Part shown: positions 1 to 13,122 of the stretch, piece after piece
How positions within the stretch are numbered: the stretch's first letter is position 1
Layout: every line of letters starts with the position of its first letter
DNA from: Parasitella parasitica
Taxonomy: Eukaryota > Mucoromycota > Mucoromycetes > Mucorales > Mucoraceae
DNA: 64,000 nucleotides
Direction of reading: 5' to 3'
NCBI GenBank assembly: GCA_025201805.1
Contig: MU619374.1
Coordinates: forward strand, 1 to 64,000
Notes under the pieces: generated by a model
The model's database searches: none
Told to the model about the DNA's origin: nothing
Seen by the model: only the letters and a program-made list of their open reading frames with translations
Translations under genes and position numbers: made by a program

Positions 1-216
1 CAAAATAGGCAGAGAAAAAGAAAAGTTCAAAATACTGATACTCTTGCTCAAAATAAGAAACCTAAATCATATCATGTAGATAACAAAACCTCCCAAAATG
101 ATCTAAAAAATAACAATTCGCTATCAACTCTAGATTCATGTAAAGAAAAGAATTCTGAAATCTTTTCAAAAATTGATAGATCAAATATTATAAAAGGAAA
201 GCGAAACCGTGAATGA
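1..216 (+). CDS. 3' end of an unidentified ORF, cut by window edge
   Basis: Frame 1 is open from the first base to a TGA at 214-216, about 71 codons with no ATG, so this would be the tail of something starting left of the window. The peptide is rich in Lys, Asn, Ser and Gln and low in hydrophobics; it contains KGKRNRE just before the stop. No family is recognised. The surrounding DNA is AT-rich, and AT-rich DNA with many A-runs can stay open by chance, so this may be non-coding or a decayed gene. Confidence 0.25.
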   Translation, partial: QNRQRKRKVQNTDTLAQNKKPKSYHVDNKTSQNDLKNNNSLSTLDSCKEKNSEIFSKIDRSNIIKGKRNRE

Positions 217-2900
217 TTTAAGAAATGAAACTTTAATCACACTGGCAGGGGATAATGTTATAGATCAGCATAAACTGATCATCACATAAAAAGAATCTCC
301 ATAAATAGTGTGAATATGAACTTCAAATTATCCCAGAATATTCCACAAAGATTACAATCATCAAGACCAGGCTAGCATGGATTTAAGAAGACGTAATCCA
401 ATATCAAGAACAAATAGAAACAACTCCAACACTCGTCAAATCCGCCATTGGTTATCTCTTTATCAATCCTTGCTGCCAAGATGTCCTGGATGAATAATCC
501 AATATAATTTAGGTTCATATCCATAATCTTTTACCCTTGGAAAACTAGTATAAAAAGATAGTTTTTAATTGACATTTTGATGAGCTTCATCTAATAAATA
601 AACAACAGTTTTAAAAAGTATTTTTATATATATTTTCTACTAGTAATTTCACAGATATACTTCTTTTATTTTTCGGATACAGTTGAAAGCTGTGAATTAT
701 TACAAGTCTCTTTTTATTGTATTGAAATATCTGAAATATACATCAGATATACATATATATATAAGATATCAACAAGAAGCACATATACCGATGTGAAAAC
801 TGTACAAGCACGCTAAAAAGCTTCAATAAAGAGTAAATTATGGATTAATTTATATTTGACTGATACAGGCATAACCAGGACTATCTGAGCATTACTTGAT
901 TCAAACGGATTATATCATAATTAAGAGACGTTTGATCTAAGCTTCTGTTATGTAGATTATTCCATAAGTATCTTGTACAAGGTCTTATCATGCAATGTCT
1001 TGGAATCTAACGTAAATTAAAAGCAATTCTGCGTTACACTCCACAAGTCCCAGATAGCAAAACCTTTTTTATAGTTCACATAATGCAGACCCTAGTATAT
1101 TCAACAATATTTTGTATAAATACACCTTTACGAGGTATTCGTAGTAAAGTGTGATTCTTTGGGAGACTTATTCTACATTAACCTTTAGACATAACAGACA
1201 CATCCCAGGCCCTAACATGGTTATTTATAATTGAACATGGAGTTTGTCTCATGCTTGAATACCAAAATGAACAGCTACAAAGTGTAAAAGAGTGATATCC
1301 CTGAATCAAATATTAATGGTAAATTCACTAGATGAAAATCCGTAAGTCATTTTTCCGAGAATACTTCTTCTGTTAATATCACTACCGAAAGACACCTTAT
1401 TGAGGAAATTGTAGCAATTCAAGTATTCAGAAGAAACTTTGAAGCAAGTAGCCAACAAAAATCTGTACCTCTTGTTGCTTCAACTCGGGGGAAAAAAATA
1501 AAGCAAATCGTAAATGAACACTCACCAAAGCTAAAGGTCGCCAACACTACTTCATCCATTGAGAATGAAAGCATCCCACTCACTGAGATACAGAAAAAAT
1601 AGAGGTACATATTGATAAAACAGCAATTGCTTTACGGGATCTGATGGTCAGAAGTACTTTTACGACTCAACAGATATGAAATTTTAAGATTGAGTGTCGG
1701 TTGTCATTTGATCAATGTTGGCTATACCTTTGGTGTAATTATTAAACCCAAATACTTGATCTAAGATTTGCTGTGCCGTGTTCAGCAAATCTCTTAAATC
1801 AAAATATAGTTATGAGCTCCAACATAATACATCAGTCTACTGATATATAATGTAAACGCAAATAAATCTCAATTGCCAAATTATTGGATTCAAAATGGTA
1901 CATCCTATAATAGATTGATTAACCATCTAGCCAGCCAGCCAGCGAGTGGGCTTTAAAGCAAAAACTAAAGGTCCAGAGAAAATGACAACCATGTTCAGCA
2001 TTTTGTAGGTATAATAAGCAGAAACAAAAAATTGGAACTCCAAAGATGAATATAGAAGAGATATAAGGAACTTCCAGTCTCTCTTAAATGCACAAGAAAA
2101 GGATGCTGGTAGCATTGATGATGAAGACAGTAATGGTAGGACTCATGATGACAGTAGCAATTTCGCGCTTGCTCGACTTCTTTAAATCAAATGCTCAGGG
2201 ATGACTTGCTAAATGAAATTATTATTTGCTACTGAATAGTGCTATTATGACGGGGAGATTTTTATGTCAGAAAGAGAGATTATCCAACATAGTACTTCTC
2301 GTCTTCTTCGTGTTGGCCTTTCAAAGCTGCAATTGTATTTTCTGTTGTGCCAGAAAGGCATGATATTAAACAATTATTATATTGGTATGCAATCACAAGG
2401 AATAAGCTACTGATGTGCAATAACATGTAATCAACTTGGTATTAAATACCAAGTTCAATATTTAATAATGATGGCAAATAGTGTTACAATAGGTATAACC
2501 TAGTAGAAAAAGAAAAGAAAAAAAAAAAAAGAAAGGTACTTTCTTATTTTTATAAAGCTGTGCAGACTATTTTCATATATCCTCTGCGCATGTCATTTAC
2601 TATCTCGTCAAGGCAGATCTGAACAAATAAACTAAACTTGTTATCGTTACTACTCTTCTCGATTATTTAGGACTAGAACTATACCCTCAGATTTAGGAAA
2701 AAATTGACTAGAGATACTAGTTGCACTTCTCCATTACTGAAGTCTTTGCTCAGCAAGATCTTTTTTCTCCCGAACAAAATCATAGAGCCCGTTTTTAGCA
2801 TATTGCATTGACCATAGTCGGATATGCTAGTCTAGTGCGAGGCAAAGAATATTATTAGTACAATAAAATAAATGTTGCTTTAAATGCCACTTACCGCTTG
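217..2900. other. AT-rich stretch without recognisable gene
   Basis: All frames are closed at short intervals; the longest open stretches (about 60 codons at 1419-1610 and 1927-2115, minus) have no family resemblance. An A-rich run lies near 2510-2535. The texture resembles decayed repeat or ancient gene remains, but no terminal repeats or transposase motifs were seen. Confidence 0.5.
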
Positions 2901-2935
2901 GCTGAATAAAATACAACTTGAGCTTACTAAACTCC

Positions 2936-3840
2936 TCAAATGATACATGTATGCTTGTATTGATCAGCTATCGTCTTACGCATAGAAAGCAAAGCAAACA
3001 TGCCTTTTGAGTTGTCAAAAGTTGTTTTTTGCATAGTCTTCGTGACCAAATGTGCCTGCTGTTTCCAAAGAAGAACATCTAAATCCTCATATGTTTCCCA
3101 AACAAATGATACCATCAGCTTTATATCTTTCGCTTGTCTGGTTCTTGTCAGTCTGGCAGTCATCACCTTCCAAGAACAAAATAAGGTGCATGTTCATTCT
3201 TCTCCATCATAGTAAATACAGCTTCGAAACAAGGAAATATCATATTAGCGTTGTATATAGCCTCTGAGCGGGTTACTGAGTTTCTTCAAATAAGTCTTGA
3301 CCCTAAATGCAACAAAAAATTATTACATCAATGGAATAATTCTGGTGATATTATACGTACATAATTTTGCAGATATTCTTGATGGATTTGCACGTTTTCT
3401 TTTGGCCTTCTAAAAAAGTCTTGCCCTCTATCCCCCCTTCGACGATACCTGATTAAGAACAATAAAAAAAACATATAAGCTGATTGAAGCTACAGTTCCA
3501 TAAAAGACTTATCCACAAACGAAATGGCTCTGTCTTTGAGAATATAGAACCCATTTCTTGTGGCATCATGCACATAAAAAGACGCTCATATTTGGGATCA
3601 GTCTTCCGCCTCTTGTTCTTTATAGTTTTGATCATCGTTGTAGATCCAGTAGAAATTGTATTTCAAAATTGGTTCATTGCATCTTTTAAGATACTGCTAT
3701 TTTTGATGGGAACTGTTTTGTTCAAGGTTCAACGATGTTGTACAGAGATATTTTGTAGCGCATTGCAAAGGCTGCTTTCAATTTATCAGATGCAGCTATA
3801 GACACCACTTTAATGACGCTTTTTGGCAAGAATTTTGGTT
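2936..3840 (-). pseudogene. Possible decayed coding remnant
   Basis: On the minus strand there are patches with protein-like texture (for example a 76-codon ORF at 2936-3166 with the string FVWETYEDLDVLLWKQQ, and 3453-3635 with KRRKTDPKYERLF), but they are in different frames and separated by several stops, with no splice model that joins them. The patches look more like a degraded gene or transposon than random sequence, but no family could be named. It ends just upstream of the FKBP gene, so its 5' side overlaps the likely FKBP promoter. Treat as tentative. Confidence 0.2.
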
Positions 3841-3877
3841 GACATATTCTCCCTTCCTTTCATTCGCGCACTCGATT

Positions 3878-4966
3878 ATGGTCACAGACACAGAGCTCAT
3901 CAAGATTACAGAGGATGGACAGGTTACAAAGAGGATAATCAGACCAGGCATTGGAAAAACACCTGAAAAGTACAACACAGTTACAGGTACTTGGGGTCTT
4001 GCTTGTGCGTAATCATTAGCTTGTTGACGCCGTCTGTGTCACTATATAGTACACTATGACTCCTACATTGCAGACACTGGCGTCTTGTTTGATTCTTCAC
4101 GCGAACGCAGATCCGAATTCACCTTTACTCTGGAAAATGGTAAGCTACAGCCTTCTAATCTTCAGCCGCTTGTCGATTGGCTGATAAAATTTGACATCCA
4201 TAGGCAAAGTAATCCAGGCTTGGGAACTTGCCATTCCTACAATGAAAGTGGGCGAAAAGGCAGAGATCATATGCACAAGCAACTATGGCTATGGCGATGA
4301 GGGTCGACAATATATTGTACCGCCCAAGGCAAAGCTGAGATTTGAAGTTGATTTGCTTGGTTTTTGGGAGGTAGGGCCGTTGCATTAGTATGCGCAAACA
4401 TGTCAGCTAACCACCGCGATAGGCTGCGGGATCTGCCAAAGAGCGCATTCAGGCAGCCGAAAAGAAGAAGGAAGAGGGAAATGTATTTTTTCAAGCAGGA
4501 GCCATAGACGAAGCCTTGTTTGCATACAGGAAAGCTAGAGAATACATTAAAGATCTGTGGAATTGCGAGCCTGAAGAGCTGGAGACATGCCGGTTTATGA
4601 TGGTAGCACTTCAATTGAACATTGGTGCATGTCACCTCAAATTGAAGAATTACGAGTTTGCAATTGAAGTGTGTAAAAGAGCACTGGACAGAGATTCATC
4701 AAGTGTCAAAGCGTATTATCGCTTGGGGCAAGCTTATCTAGAAACAGGGGACTATGATCAAGGCATAGAGTTTGTGAATATGGGTCTCCAGGTAGGGTTA
4801 ACAAAAGCACCACATTTGCCTCTCTTTTTTCCCCAACCCAACTGACCATAATCCGTAGTATGATACAAACAATTCTGCTTTAAAATCCCTGCTGAGATCA
4901 CTAGAAGCTAGAAAGCACAAATACAGCAAGGACAGCAAAAGGATATATGCAAAGATGTGTAAATAG
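3878..4966 (+). CDS. FKBP-type peptidyl-prolyl isomerase with TPR domain
   Basis: Five exons: 3878-3986, 4050-4139, 4204-4370, 4423-4791, 4859-4966, giving 843 nt and a 280-residue protein. The first half is one FKBP domain: an acidic start, GIGKTPEKYNTVTVHYD, LFDSSRERRSEFTF, GKVIQAWELAIPTMKVGEKA, then SNYGYGDEG and IVPPKAKLRFEVDLLGFWE, the usual strand order. The second half is a three-repeat TPR (KKEEGN..F; LNIGACHLKLKNYEFAI; AYYRLGQAYLETGDYDQGI), the Hsp90-binding arrangement of FKBP4/5/8-like immunophilins. It would catalyse proline isomerisation and act as an Hsp90 co-chaperone in the cytosol. It has only one FKBP domain, unlike FKBP51/52. No signal peptide is seen. All introns are 52-67 bp GT..AG. 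A 41-bp poly-T separates its end from the convergent VMA13 gene. Confidence 0.9.
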
Positions 4967-5007
4967 AGCATTTGATTTTATGCTATTTGTCGATAAAGGA
5001 GCATTCT

Positions 5008-5048
<41 letters not shown>
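5008..5048. repeat. Poly-T tract between convergent genes
   Basis: About 41 consecutive T on the plus strand, between the stop of the FKBP gene (4966) and the stop of VMA13 (5053). Being almost adjacent to the VMA13 stop, on the minus strand it is a poly-A directly after the coding end. It could be a 3'-UTR element or a retro-inserted poly-A; the sequence alone cannot say. Confidence 0.9.
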
Positions 5049-5051
<3 letters not shown>

Positions 5052-5052
5052 A

Positions 5053-6533
5053 CTACCATGCTTGGTGCATGTATTTTTGAACAGCCAATAGGGCCTGGTA
5101 TCTGACTTCTTGATCATCGTGGGTCATGAGTTCCATGATGCGTTGCTTTGCACCAATGTCTTGCAAAATGTTCCTGCCAGCCTTGGAAGAATGCTTGACA
5201 TAATAGCCAATATCGCTAGCAGCAATCGACAAGACCAATGGATTAGCAGACGTGCTTAGGAGACGAGCAAGTGTGCGAAGCAACTGATAATTGTGTTGTT
5301 CGAGCTTACTCGAGTTTTCCTTCCAGAAGAGTTCCGATTTATGAGGAGGAGACCATTCCAACTTACCCGTCTCTACTTCAGACGCATACTGTTCAAACGT
5401 AGTGAGACTCTGGAAATCCTCTTGCAATCTCTCCTTAATGTAATCAATGTCTTCCAGGATGTCAGCATCAGACCATTTACGAGCGCTCAAATTTTCGGTA
5501 AAAGGCAACAGTTTAGCAACCAACATGGCAGCCAGGTTCTGAGAGGGCGCCTTTTCGACTAGATTCTTCAATGTAGCAACTGATACACGAATCACTTTTT
5601 CCTTGACTGCAGATTTAGCGATTTCTACCAACAACGGGATAACGTCGTACTTTCTATTCTATGTGAGTGTGTGTGTTTTTTGGCCACGGTATGACTTACT
5701 GATTGATTTGAGCTGCAATTTCCTTTTCAAAGGTAAGGAGCCATAGACAAAAGATGATCTGGTATTGGATCTGAGGCGTCGAGGCAGACTTGTTCAAGAA
5801 AAGACGATGAATCAACCTGACAAAAAAGTAGCGTAAGTTTCAAGGGCTCGTGGGACGATAAAAAAAACACATACTCTTTGATTGCATTTTGAGTGTTCCA
5901 GACAGATAGGCGATATTTGTCGACACGCAGCAATGACTCTAGTTCCTGAATGACCAGGTTTACAACGTCGTTTTGTGAGCCGGTCAGCTTCCTGGTAATC
6001 CAGTTGAAAAGAGCAGAAAGATCAACTGAGCAAGATGACGGGGCGGAACTGTGAAGATGGGGGGGTTAGTGAACGAATGCTGGGAATCTCTGCGGCTATA
6101 CATACCAGGCAAGGATGGTCAGAACCTTGGATGTTTCAAGAGCCATGAATTCGTCATCAGATTCAAGAATTCTGATAAAGGGAGCAAAGGGAAAGGAAGC
6201 GTCGTCTTGAGATGTTTGATGAAAGTAGCGGGCATTGTCGTCGTTTGCTGCACAAAATACACTGTTAGCTTAAGCGATGTCTAAAAGTAAATGGATGGCT
6301 TTTACCAGAAAGAATATCGTCAGTCATCAAACATACATATTGGATGGTATCAGGTCTCGATAGGTTCTGCAAAAGATACAAGATAAGAGAAGCGTACGTT
6401 TGACCCTTTTGATTCATGGCATCTTGAATAACATGGGGAGGCTTCTTATCGATAGCCTTGATAAGCTCGACTTGCTCATGTGTCAGTAGGCTGGCGCGTT
6501 CATAGCCCTAATACAGACGAGGTCAGAATACTC

Positions 6534-6570
<37 letters not shown>

Positions 6571-6682
6571 CTGTTATGCTTACCTCCCAAAGGATGGGCT
6601 TTTGTCTTATTATGGACGCCTTCTTCTCCAAGTAGGGATTTGATACAAGCACAAGTGGTACTTCGGGGATTTGGTCTGCCAT
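5053..6682 (-). CDS. VMA13: V-type proton ATPase subunit H
   Basis: Six exons on the minus strand: 6682-6584, 6507-6306, 6247-6106, 6048-5875, 5816-5700, 5653-5053; 1335 nt, 444 residues (yeast Vma13 478). Subunit H is the cytosolic V1 subunit that couples V1 to Vo and restrains ATP hydrolysis in free V1. Recognised from the alpha-solenoid sequence with the family strings VSNPYLEKKASIIR near the N-terminus, NLSRPDTIQY, WLLTFEKEIAAQIN, ARKWSDADILEDIDYIKE, WSPPHKSELFWKEN and the C-terminal ARM-type end HDDQEVRYQALLAVQKYM. In the last intron the nearest AG (5659-5660) would break frame; the in-frame acceptor is the following AG at 5654-5655. Intron 1 holds a CAG/CTG microsatellite. Its 3' end faces the FKBP gene. 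Confidence 0.93.
6533..6570. repeat. CAG/CTG trinucleotide repeat in VMA13 intron 1
   Basis: About eleven CAG units on the plus strand (CTG on the sense strand of VMA13) lying wholly inside intron 1. In the reverse reading it produces a false poly-Ala extension of exon 1. Confidence 0.9.
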
Positions 6683-7470
6683 ATTATGTATTTGTCTTGA
6701 AGAAAAAAGCAGTGGTTGTGCACATGGAAAGGATGATGAAACCCGACTTTTTTCCAGCTGTGACGTTGCAAACAGAGTCTACAGCATGACCCATCGACTC
6801 TCTGCACATCTTGGCTTGTCTTGCCGGTTTCCTCTACTCGAGTACTTGCTAATACACTTTTCACAGCCTCAAAACTCTCCTGTGGTTTCAACGCTGGCTC
6901 TACAACTTAAAGTCTTGGCTGAAACAAAAGATTAATGCACTTGTAGTTGGAACCAGCGCTTGGAATGTGCCCTTGAGGAAATCGTCATTAGTTCCAGCAG
7001 GTTCTTCATGAGGCAAGTCCACGGTGAACGGAGAGAGTAAATATCGACAACAACACAAGAGGATTGTTGTCTGCCATGCCTTATCTCGAAATTTTGAGCA
7101 GAATCGTTAAAAATTCAATCACCCTAGTTGGACCATCTATAGTCGACACGCAGAGTCAAAATAAAAATAAAAAAAACTGTGCCCAAGTCTCCCATCGTCT
7201 GTGGCAAACATTACAGCATTTTGATTTTCACTTTTAATGTGTTGTGTTACAGAAACCATTCAATCGTCAATACGACTTTTAAGATGTCGAGGCTTACATA
7301 TACGGCAAATCATGATCACAAACAGTGCTCTTTAAGGGGCAATTGTTGGGTACCCCAGGCTTGGAATCGATATTGACAATCAACAATGATACGTTTTCAA
7401 TGTCGATGTATAGGGTAATGAAAGCTGTATTCTTTTATTTTATAAAATTAAAACTGTTATTTACATAAAT
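6683..7470. other. Intergenic: VMA13 promoter and citrate synthase 3' region
   Basis: About 790 bp between two minus-strand genes. It should hold the VMA13 promoter and the citrate synthase 3' UTR; the T/A-rich end near 7430-7470 fits a polyadenylation region. The ORFs here have no family features. Confidence 0.6.
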
Positions 7471-9220
7471 TTATTTCTTGGCGCCAAACATCTTCATGAG
7501 AGCCTCGGTAGAGAAAGACTTGGGGCGCTCCAAAGGCTACAAAAACGAGTTAGAAAATTGGCTCAACACAAAGTTGGGTTGTATACTTACAGCACCGAGA
7601 GCACGATCCCAGATCAACTGAGATGTAACACCAAGGGCACGAGAAACACCAAAGAGAACAGTGTAGTAATCTTGTTCGGTGAGGCCGTAGTATTGGAGGA
7701 GGACGCCAGAGTGAGCATCGACATTAGGCCAGGGGTTCTTGGTCTTGCCGTGTTCAGTGAGAACTCCAGGCTAAAAAGAGCAAATAATAACGGGTTAGAC
7801 AATACGCACTTAAAACTCCATCCATCTGTTTGCAGCAGAACAGGACCCAAGCAAACAAATATACTTACAATAATATGGTACAATTTGGAAACCAAGCCGA
7901 AGAGAGGATCATCGGGCAAGTGCTTCAATGCGAATTCACGTTGAGCAGTGTAGCGGGGGTCAGTCTTGCGCAAAACAGCATGGCCATAACCAGGAACAAC
8001 TTGGCCGCCATTGAGGGTATCCCAGAGGTACTTTTTGATTTGTTCTTCAGAGGCGTCAATACCGATGCTGTCCTTCAACTTCAAGGTCCAGCGGAGGACT
8101 TCTTGGTTAGCTAAACCGTGAAGAGGACCAGCCAAACCGTTCAAACCGGCGGCGAAAGAGAGATAGGGATCAGAGAGAGCAGAGCCAACCAAGTGGGTAC
8201 TATAATAATACAGCTGTTACTAAACTACAGACCGTGATGCCATACCATTCAACTTACGTGTGAGCAGAGACATTGCCACCTTCGTGGTCAGAGTGGATTG
8301 TGAGGTAGAGACGCATCAACTCAACAAAGTCCTTGTTTTCTTCAAAGCCCAAAAGCTTGGAGAAATTGTAAGAGTAATCCTTGTCGGCCTCGATCTCGGC
8401 GAGCTTACCATCCTTGTAGATGTTGCGGTAGATGCGAGCTGCAACCTTGGGAAGTTTGGCAATCAAGTCCATGGTATCTTCAAAGGTAGGATCCCAGTAT
8501 TGAGACTTGTGGATGCCTTCAGTGTATGCCTTGGCGAATTGGGAGTCGTGCTGGAGGGCATTGACAGCAAGGGAGAATTGAGACATGGGGTGGAGAGTCT
8601 TGGGACAACGGTCAATAAGCTCCTCGACAAACTCAGGGATGTCAGAACGAGCAGCCCATTCAGCAGAGAGAGCCTTGACTTGCTCATGGGTAGGGACTTC
8701 ACCTGTCACGAGCAACCAAAAGAGAGATTCGGGAAGAGGCTCACCACCGTTTTCAGCACCAGGAAGAGCCTTTTGGCAATCAGGGATGGTCAAGCCACGG
8801 AAACGAATACCCTCTTCAGCATCCAGAACGGAACCCTCCCAAACAAGACCTTTGATGCCACGCATACCACCATAAGCCTGGTCGAGTGTAACCTCACCGA
8901 GAGCCTTGGAACCGTACTCCTTCTTGAAAGCCTTGACCTTGGCTTGCTCTTCGGGGATGAGTTCAGAAAGACGCTCCTTCAAAGACTATAGAACGATGCT
9001 GCTTAGAGATGCAGATCTTAAGAGTTTAATTTCTTATTTTGCGTTACCTTTGTCTTGGATGAATAAGCACGAGTGGCACCGACAGCCATAGAAGGTGCAA
9101 AACGGAAGGAAGTTTGTTGAGTGGCAGCCTACAAATTGGGAGACATTAGCTTACAATTATACGACAACACTGGCTAGATCTAACCTTGGTAGCAGAAGTG
9201 AATGCACGGAGAGCAGACAT
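7471..9220 (-). CDS. CIT1: Citrate synthase, mitochondrial
   Basis: Six exons: 9220-9185, 9128-9048, 8985-8258, 8199-7869, 7770-7591, 7536-7471; 1422 nt, 473 residues, the usual length of mitochondrial enzymes. It condenses acetyl-CoA and oxaloacetate to citrate, first step of the TCA cycle. The N-terminus ([12 protein letters not shown]...RAYSSKTK) is Arg/Ser-rich without acids, a mitochondrial presequence. Catalytic residues are visible: His in [15 protein letters not shown], His in [17 protein letters not shown], and Asp in [11 protein letters not shown]. The exon 3/4 junction falls inside the HTTHL motif. A TATAAAAG box lies about 75 bp before the start. The mitochondrial type is preferred over methylcitrate synthase on general resemblance, but that paralog cannot be fully excluded. 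No peroxisomal C-terminal signal (ends FGAKK). Confidence 0.96.
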
Positions 9221-12200
9221 TTTTTTTTTTATGAAATTATGAAAAATGGAAAAGAAGAAGAAACAAGATAATTTAACGCGCAAAAGACGGCTTTTATACT
9301 AAAATGCTTATATAAGGATCCGGGATAAATTTCCTGTTAATGATGGGGAAATGGCCAATCCTGCAGGGGTCTCCAAGATTTCCAACAGTGTTACTCGCTA
9401 CACAATCGAAAAAAAAAAAAAAAAAAAAAGAGACCTGAAAAAGCATCAAACATGATGTCACAAAGCTAAACAAGTCGATACACAGAGAGGAGCATTCCTA
9501 AAGTCTTATCCAACCCCACCTCGGTCATTAAAATTCGGCACCAAGTGGGACATAACCTTGTCTTGTTTTGTAAATGATGCTTATAAATTTTATATTATTT
9601 TAGACATGAACGCGGCGTGCATTTCGTTAGGAAATGACAAAGCATCATTCCTATCGCCTTTCCCTCTTCAAACCAAATAAATCAATATATATGCACTTGT
9701 CGCAATATTTTACAGTATCAACCACACAACTAGATGGTGTTTTCCATTTTGCAGTAGAATAGCTGGAAAACAGCTTGTCTCACAAGAGATAAGATAAGAT
9801 TCATGAAATTTTAGTCCTGTATTTGTAACATTGTATGACATTGCCTCAGGAACAAGCTACTTGATATGCTTTTGTGTGAAACGGATGGCCATATTTGTAA
9901 TTCCGTCTGTATTCTGCTTCCCCACATTATAAATTTGTCTTGGTAATCAAGATTATCCTTATATTTGCATAAACAGAAAAATCTGCAAAGATCACAAATA
10001 ATACTAGATAGACATGCATACGTCTTGCTCATTGTGGGCATAATATCCTTCTTGATGGTTAAACCAATCTGACAAGATATAGCTAACAATCTGACATAAA
10101 TATTTTACCCGTACATCTCCACTACTACGGTTCCTATTGGGTTCAAAAAAGCCATTTGTTTCTGTAATTTGTGAGAAAAAAAAAAAGACTCATCCAGTTA
10201 AATCGAGTGCGCTTAATTCGATGCGGACATTCCAAATCCTTAAATCGGATTGCTAGACACATGGGACACTATTTTATGTAAACCAGCTGCTGCATTGATA
10301 GCTATTCATCCAAAAAAACGATTTATGTCAAGTATTTTTATTGTATCGCCTCCATAATCGCTGTCATGTTATTGTATATTTTGAACTTTTGAGCACATGT
10401 TGTAGAGAATAAAATGATTATTAAAAAAAAAAGCCCTCCCTTTTTATACGAAATCCATTAGAATTATACCCTGTTGTCTCTAAACCCTACATCTTATATT
10501 TAATTGGCCACTACCAGTTTTCGTACAACTAGAACTTTGAAAACCGTTCCCACACTTGCTTCAGTATTGACAAGAGGAAAACTCTTAAACATGACTATCT
10601 CTGTCAACTTTGCAAGACAACCCAGTCCTGAGGCCAAATTGCCAATGCCATTGGCAAAGTACCCTTAGATTGTTGTGTCTTTTAAAAGGACGTTTAACAA
10701 AGCCATCTCTCCATTGTGTAATGAAACGATCTTTGACTGTATAATCATCGATTTTCAGACACTTTTTCCCTTTCGCTTTGCAGAAATGCTTTCAACTTGA
10801 ATTTTTTATAATATTTGTCCGTTCAGCTTTAACCTACAAGTGTATCAGATCTTAGCTTTGCCTGTATCCAGCTTTTTTTATACTCTCGTCATATAGCCTC
10901 ACCTAACAATGCGACGTTGCGTGTTTGTCTTTATTAAAAGATATGGTTCCTCTATATTGCAACTACTAAAGCATCATTGACATCGAAATAATCATGATGC
11001 CTGGTTAAAGAATTATGTATTCAACTCTAAATTAAAGCAATGCATTATTTGAAACGAGAGCCGAACCCACGTCCAAGATCGCTCACTCCCGTAAGCCGCT
11101 ACTGTTTGAACGCCATTTTCTATGATAGAGCTTCATCTATTCTCTTCTATCATAGATTGACTATTACTAGAATAAGTGCAACGATGTGCTAACATTGATC
11201 TGATGCGAATAGGTTTGTTCCAAACCATCAACGGCTGAGCACTGATGTAGTCTTCTATTTATGAAGTAGCCAAGCCGGTATTAGGATTGATTTGCCTGGG
11301 GCGTCAAGTGAGAATGTGAGGTAAAGTCTAGTAGTTAAAAAGGCTCGCATCATTTAAATCTAAGACCATCATGTTGCCTGTATCTTTAGTATCTTCGAGT
11401 TTCTTACTGAATATATTTGTGGTCAAAACATTGAATTTCACACCCAAATTCTAAAACCTATTGTATAGCTTCTAATGAGATGTGGAACCACCCATTTTAA
11501 AAAATATTATCTCCATAATCTTAATAATGCCATGATCCACGCCACTGATTACGACTGTTGTCAGATCCATGTCTTCATTCCTTGATACTTACAATGAAGG
11601 GCTTAAATGGTATTAAATTTAAGTCATCCCTTAAAATTTTTCTATATTCACCTCTCTTTCGACTCAGCGTCTACGCTCTTCTTTTGTATCTCGAATAGCT
11701 ATCGTTAATTACCCCTTTTTGCGATTCTTTGAATGCTGTTTTCATCGTTGCGGACAATCTTAATGTTACTGCCATCTGGTTTCAATATTTTAGGAAACAA
11801 CAAAGTGAATTTGGGGGCCTACTTGTTAAAGCCAAAGGTGTAATTAGATGCCTGCTCTATGGTAGCACCAATTGTACTATCATAGTAAGTGAATTAAAAT
11901 TCAATAAAATCAAAAACCTTCGAAATTTAAAAGGTGAAAAATGAGTGAAAGTTACTGTATATCTCCATGCATTTGATACAGTAAAATTAAGTGCTGACTT
12001 GTCACGAAACCTCGTTCGAAGGTAAGTAAGCAACTATAAAAAGTGGAGATAACTCAATATTAATCGAGCGCTGCATCTTTGGTCTTGAACTTTTCATACT
12101 ATTGGGTATAAGTAACATTTCAATTTATAAATTGTTTATAAAAAGTAGCTTGCTATATCGTTTCAGTATACGCACAGGGCTCTTTTGAACTCATTGGTTG

Positions 12201-12388
12201 TTACACATATAGGGATACGTTTAGGAAGGTTTTTATGTTGGTCTGGATACACTGGTTCAGTCAGAGAACGAGGGCAGTAGATACGACGGCGACGACTAGA
12301 AATTAATTTATTCAATACTATAATAATGATAGCAAAAAAAAAAAAAAAAATTACACAAGATGATAACAATAAAAAGCTGTACAAGAAA
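9221..12388. other. 3.2 kb gene-free AT-rich region
   Basis: Between the citrate synthase start and the PAP2 gene end. It holds the CIT1 promoter, a poly-A run near 9410-9430, and scattered short ORFs (92 codons minus at 9811-10089; 71 codons plus at 11729-11944) without family resemblance. A patch near 11050-11115 resembles a degraded tRNA (see rejected items). No transposon ends or long repeats were recognised. Confidence 0.5.
9291..9298 (-). promoter_or_regulatory. TATA box of citrate synthase gene
   Basis: TATAAAAG on the minus strand, 71-78 bp upstream of the CIT1 start. The same motif at similar distance occurs before several other genes of the window. Confidence 0.6.
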
Positions 12389-13045
12389 TCATGGGCGACA
12401 TAGAGTTGGAGCACCATTTGAAGTGGATGTAGTCGTGTGTTCGATATGGTTAGCAGTAAATTTAAGGGGTGGGTCTACTCGTGTGGTTGATTTGCTTGAT
12501 CTGTCAGACGACGCTGACGGCTGAGAGCTCTCACTCGTTCCGCAGTGATTGGTATCTAGTTGGAAGAACTTGATTAATGAGTCTGGATGATGAATTGATC
12601 GAATCAGGATTAATACATTCACCGTAAACTGGGTCATCTGGTCTAACAGCTGGCACACCTCCATGGCCTGATTCGAGATCAGTTGTTTGATCCTCGTGGG
12701 TGAACAAATCAGAGGGGCTGTTGGACCTCGGTGGAAATGGCTTTTCAGAATTCTGTGCGGCTAGTGAAGGGTAATATTGTCTATAAGCAAAGTAAGCAAA
12801 TGCTGTGCCTTGAATTGCATTCATGTAATGTGAGCATAGTATGAGCAAAAATGATGCGATCATTTGCACTCACCAATGATCCCGCCAACAAACACATCCG
12901 CCCAATGATGGCGGTAGTCATGCAAACGGGAAATCGCAATCAGTAACGCTCCCAAAAAGGGGATGCAGAACACAAAGCTCTTGTAGGTGTGCTATTTTAC
13001 AAGAAATCGTATGAAAAGCTGTACAATATTGCGAANNNNNNNNNN

Positions 13046-13122
<77 letters not shown>

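Noticed and set aside
8260-8991. 243-codon plus-strand ORF
   Set aside because: It is exactly antisense to citrate synthase exon 3, whose biased codons keep the opposite strand open; no family features.
11049-11115. tRNA-like patch on the minus strand (GGTTCGGCTCT resembles a B box)
   Set aside because: The T-stem does not pair, the A box is poor and no acceptor stem was found; perhaps a degraded tRNA or SINE, not a gene.
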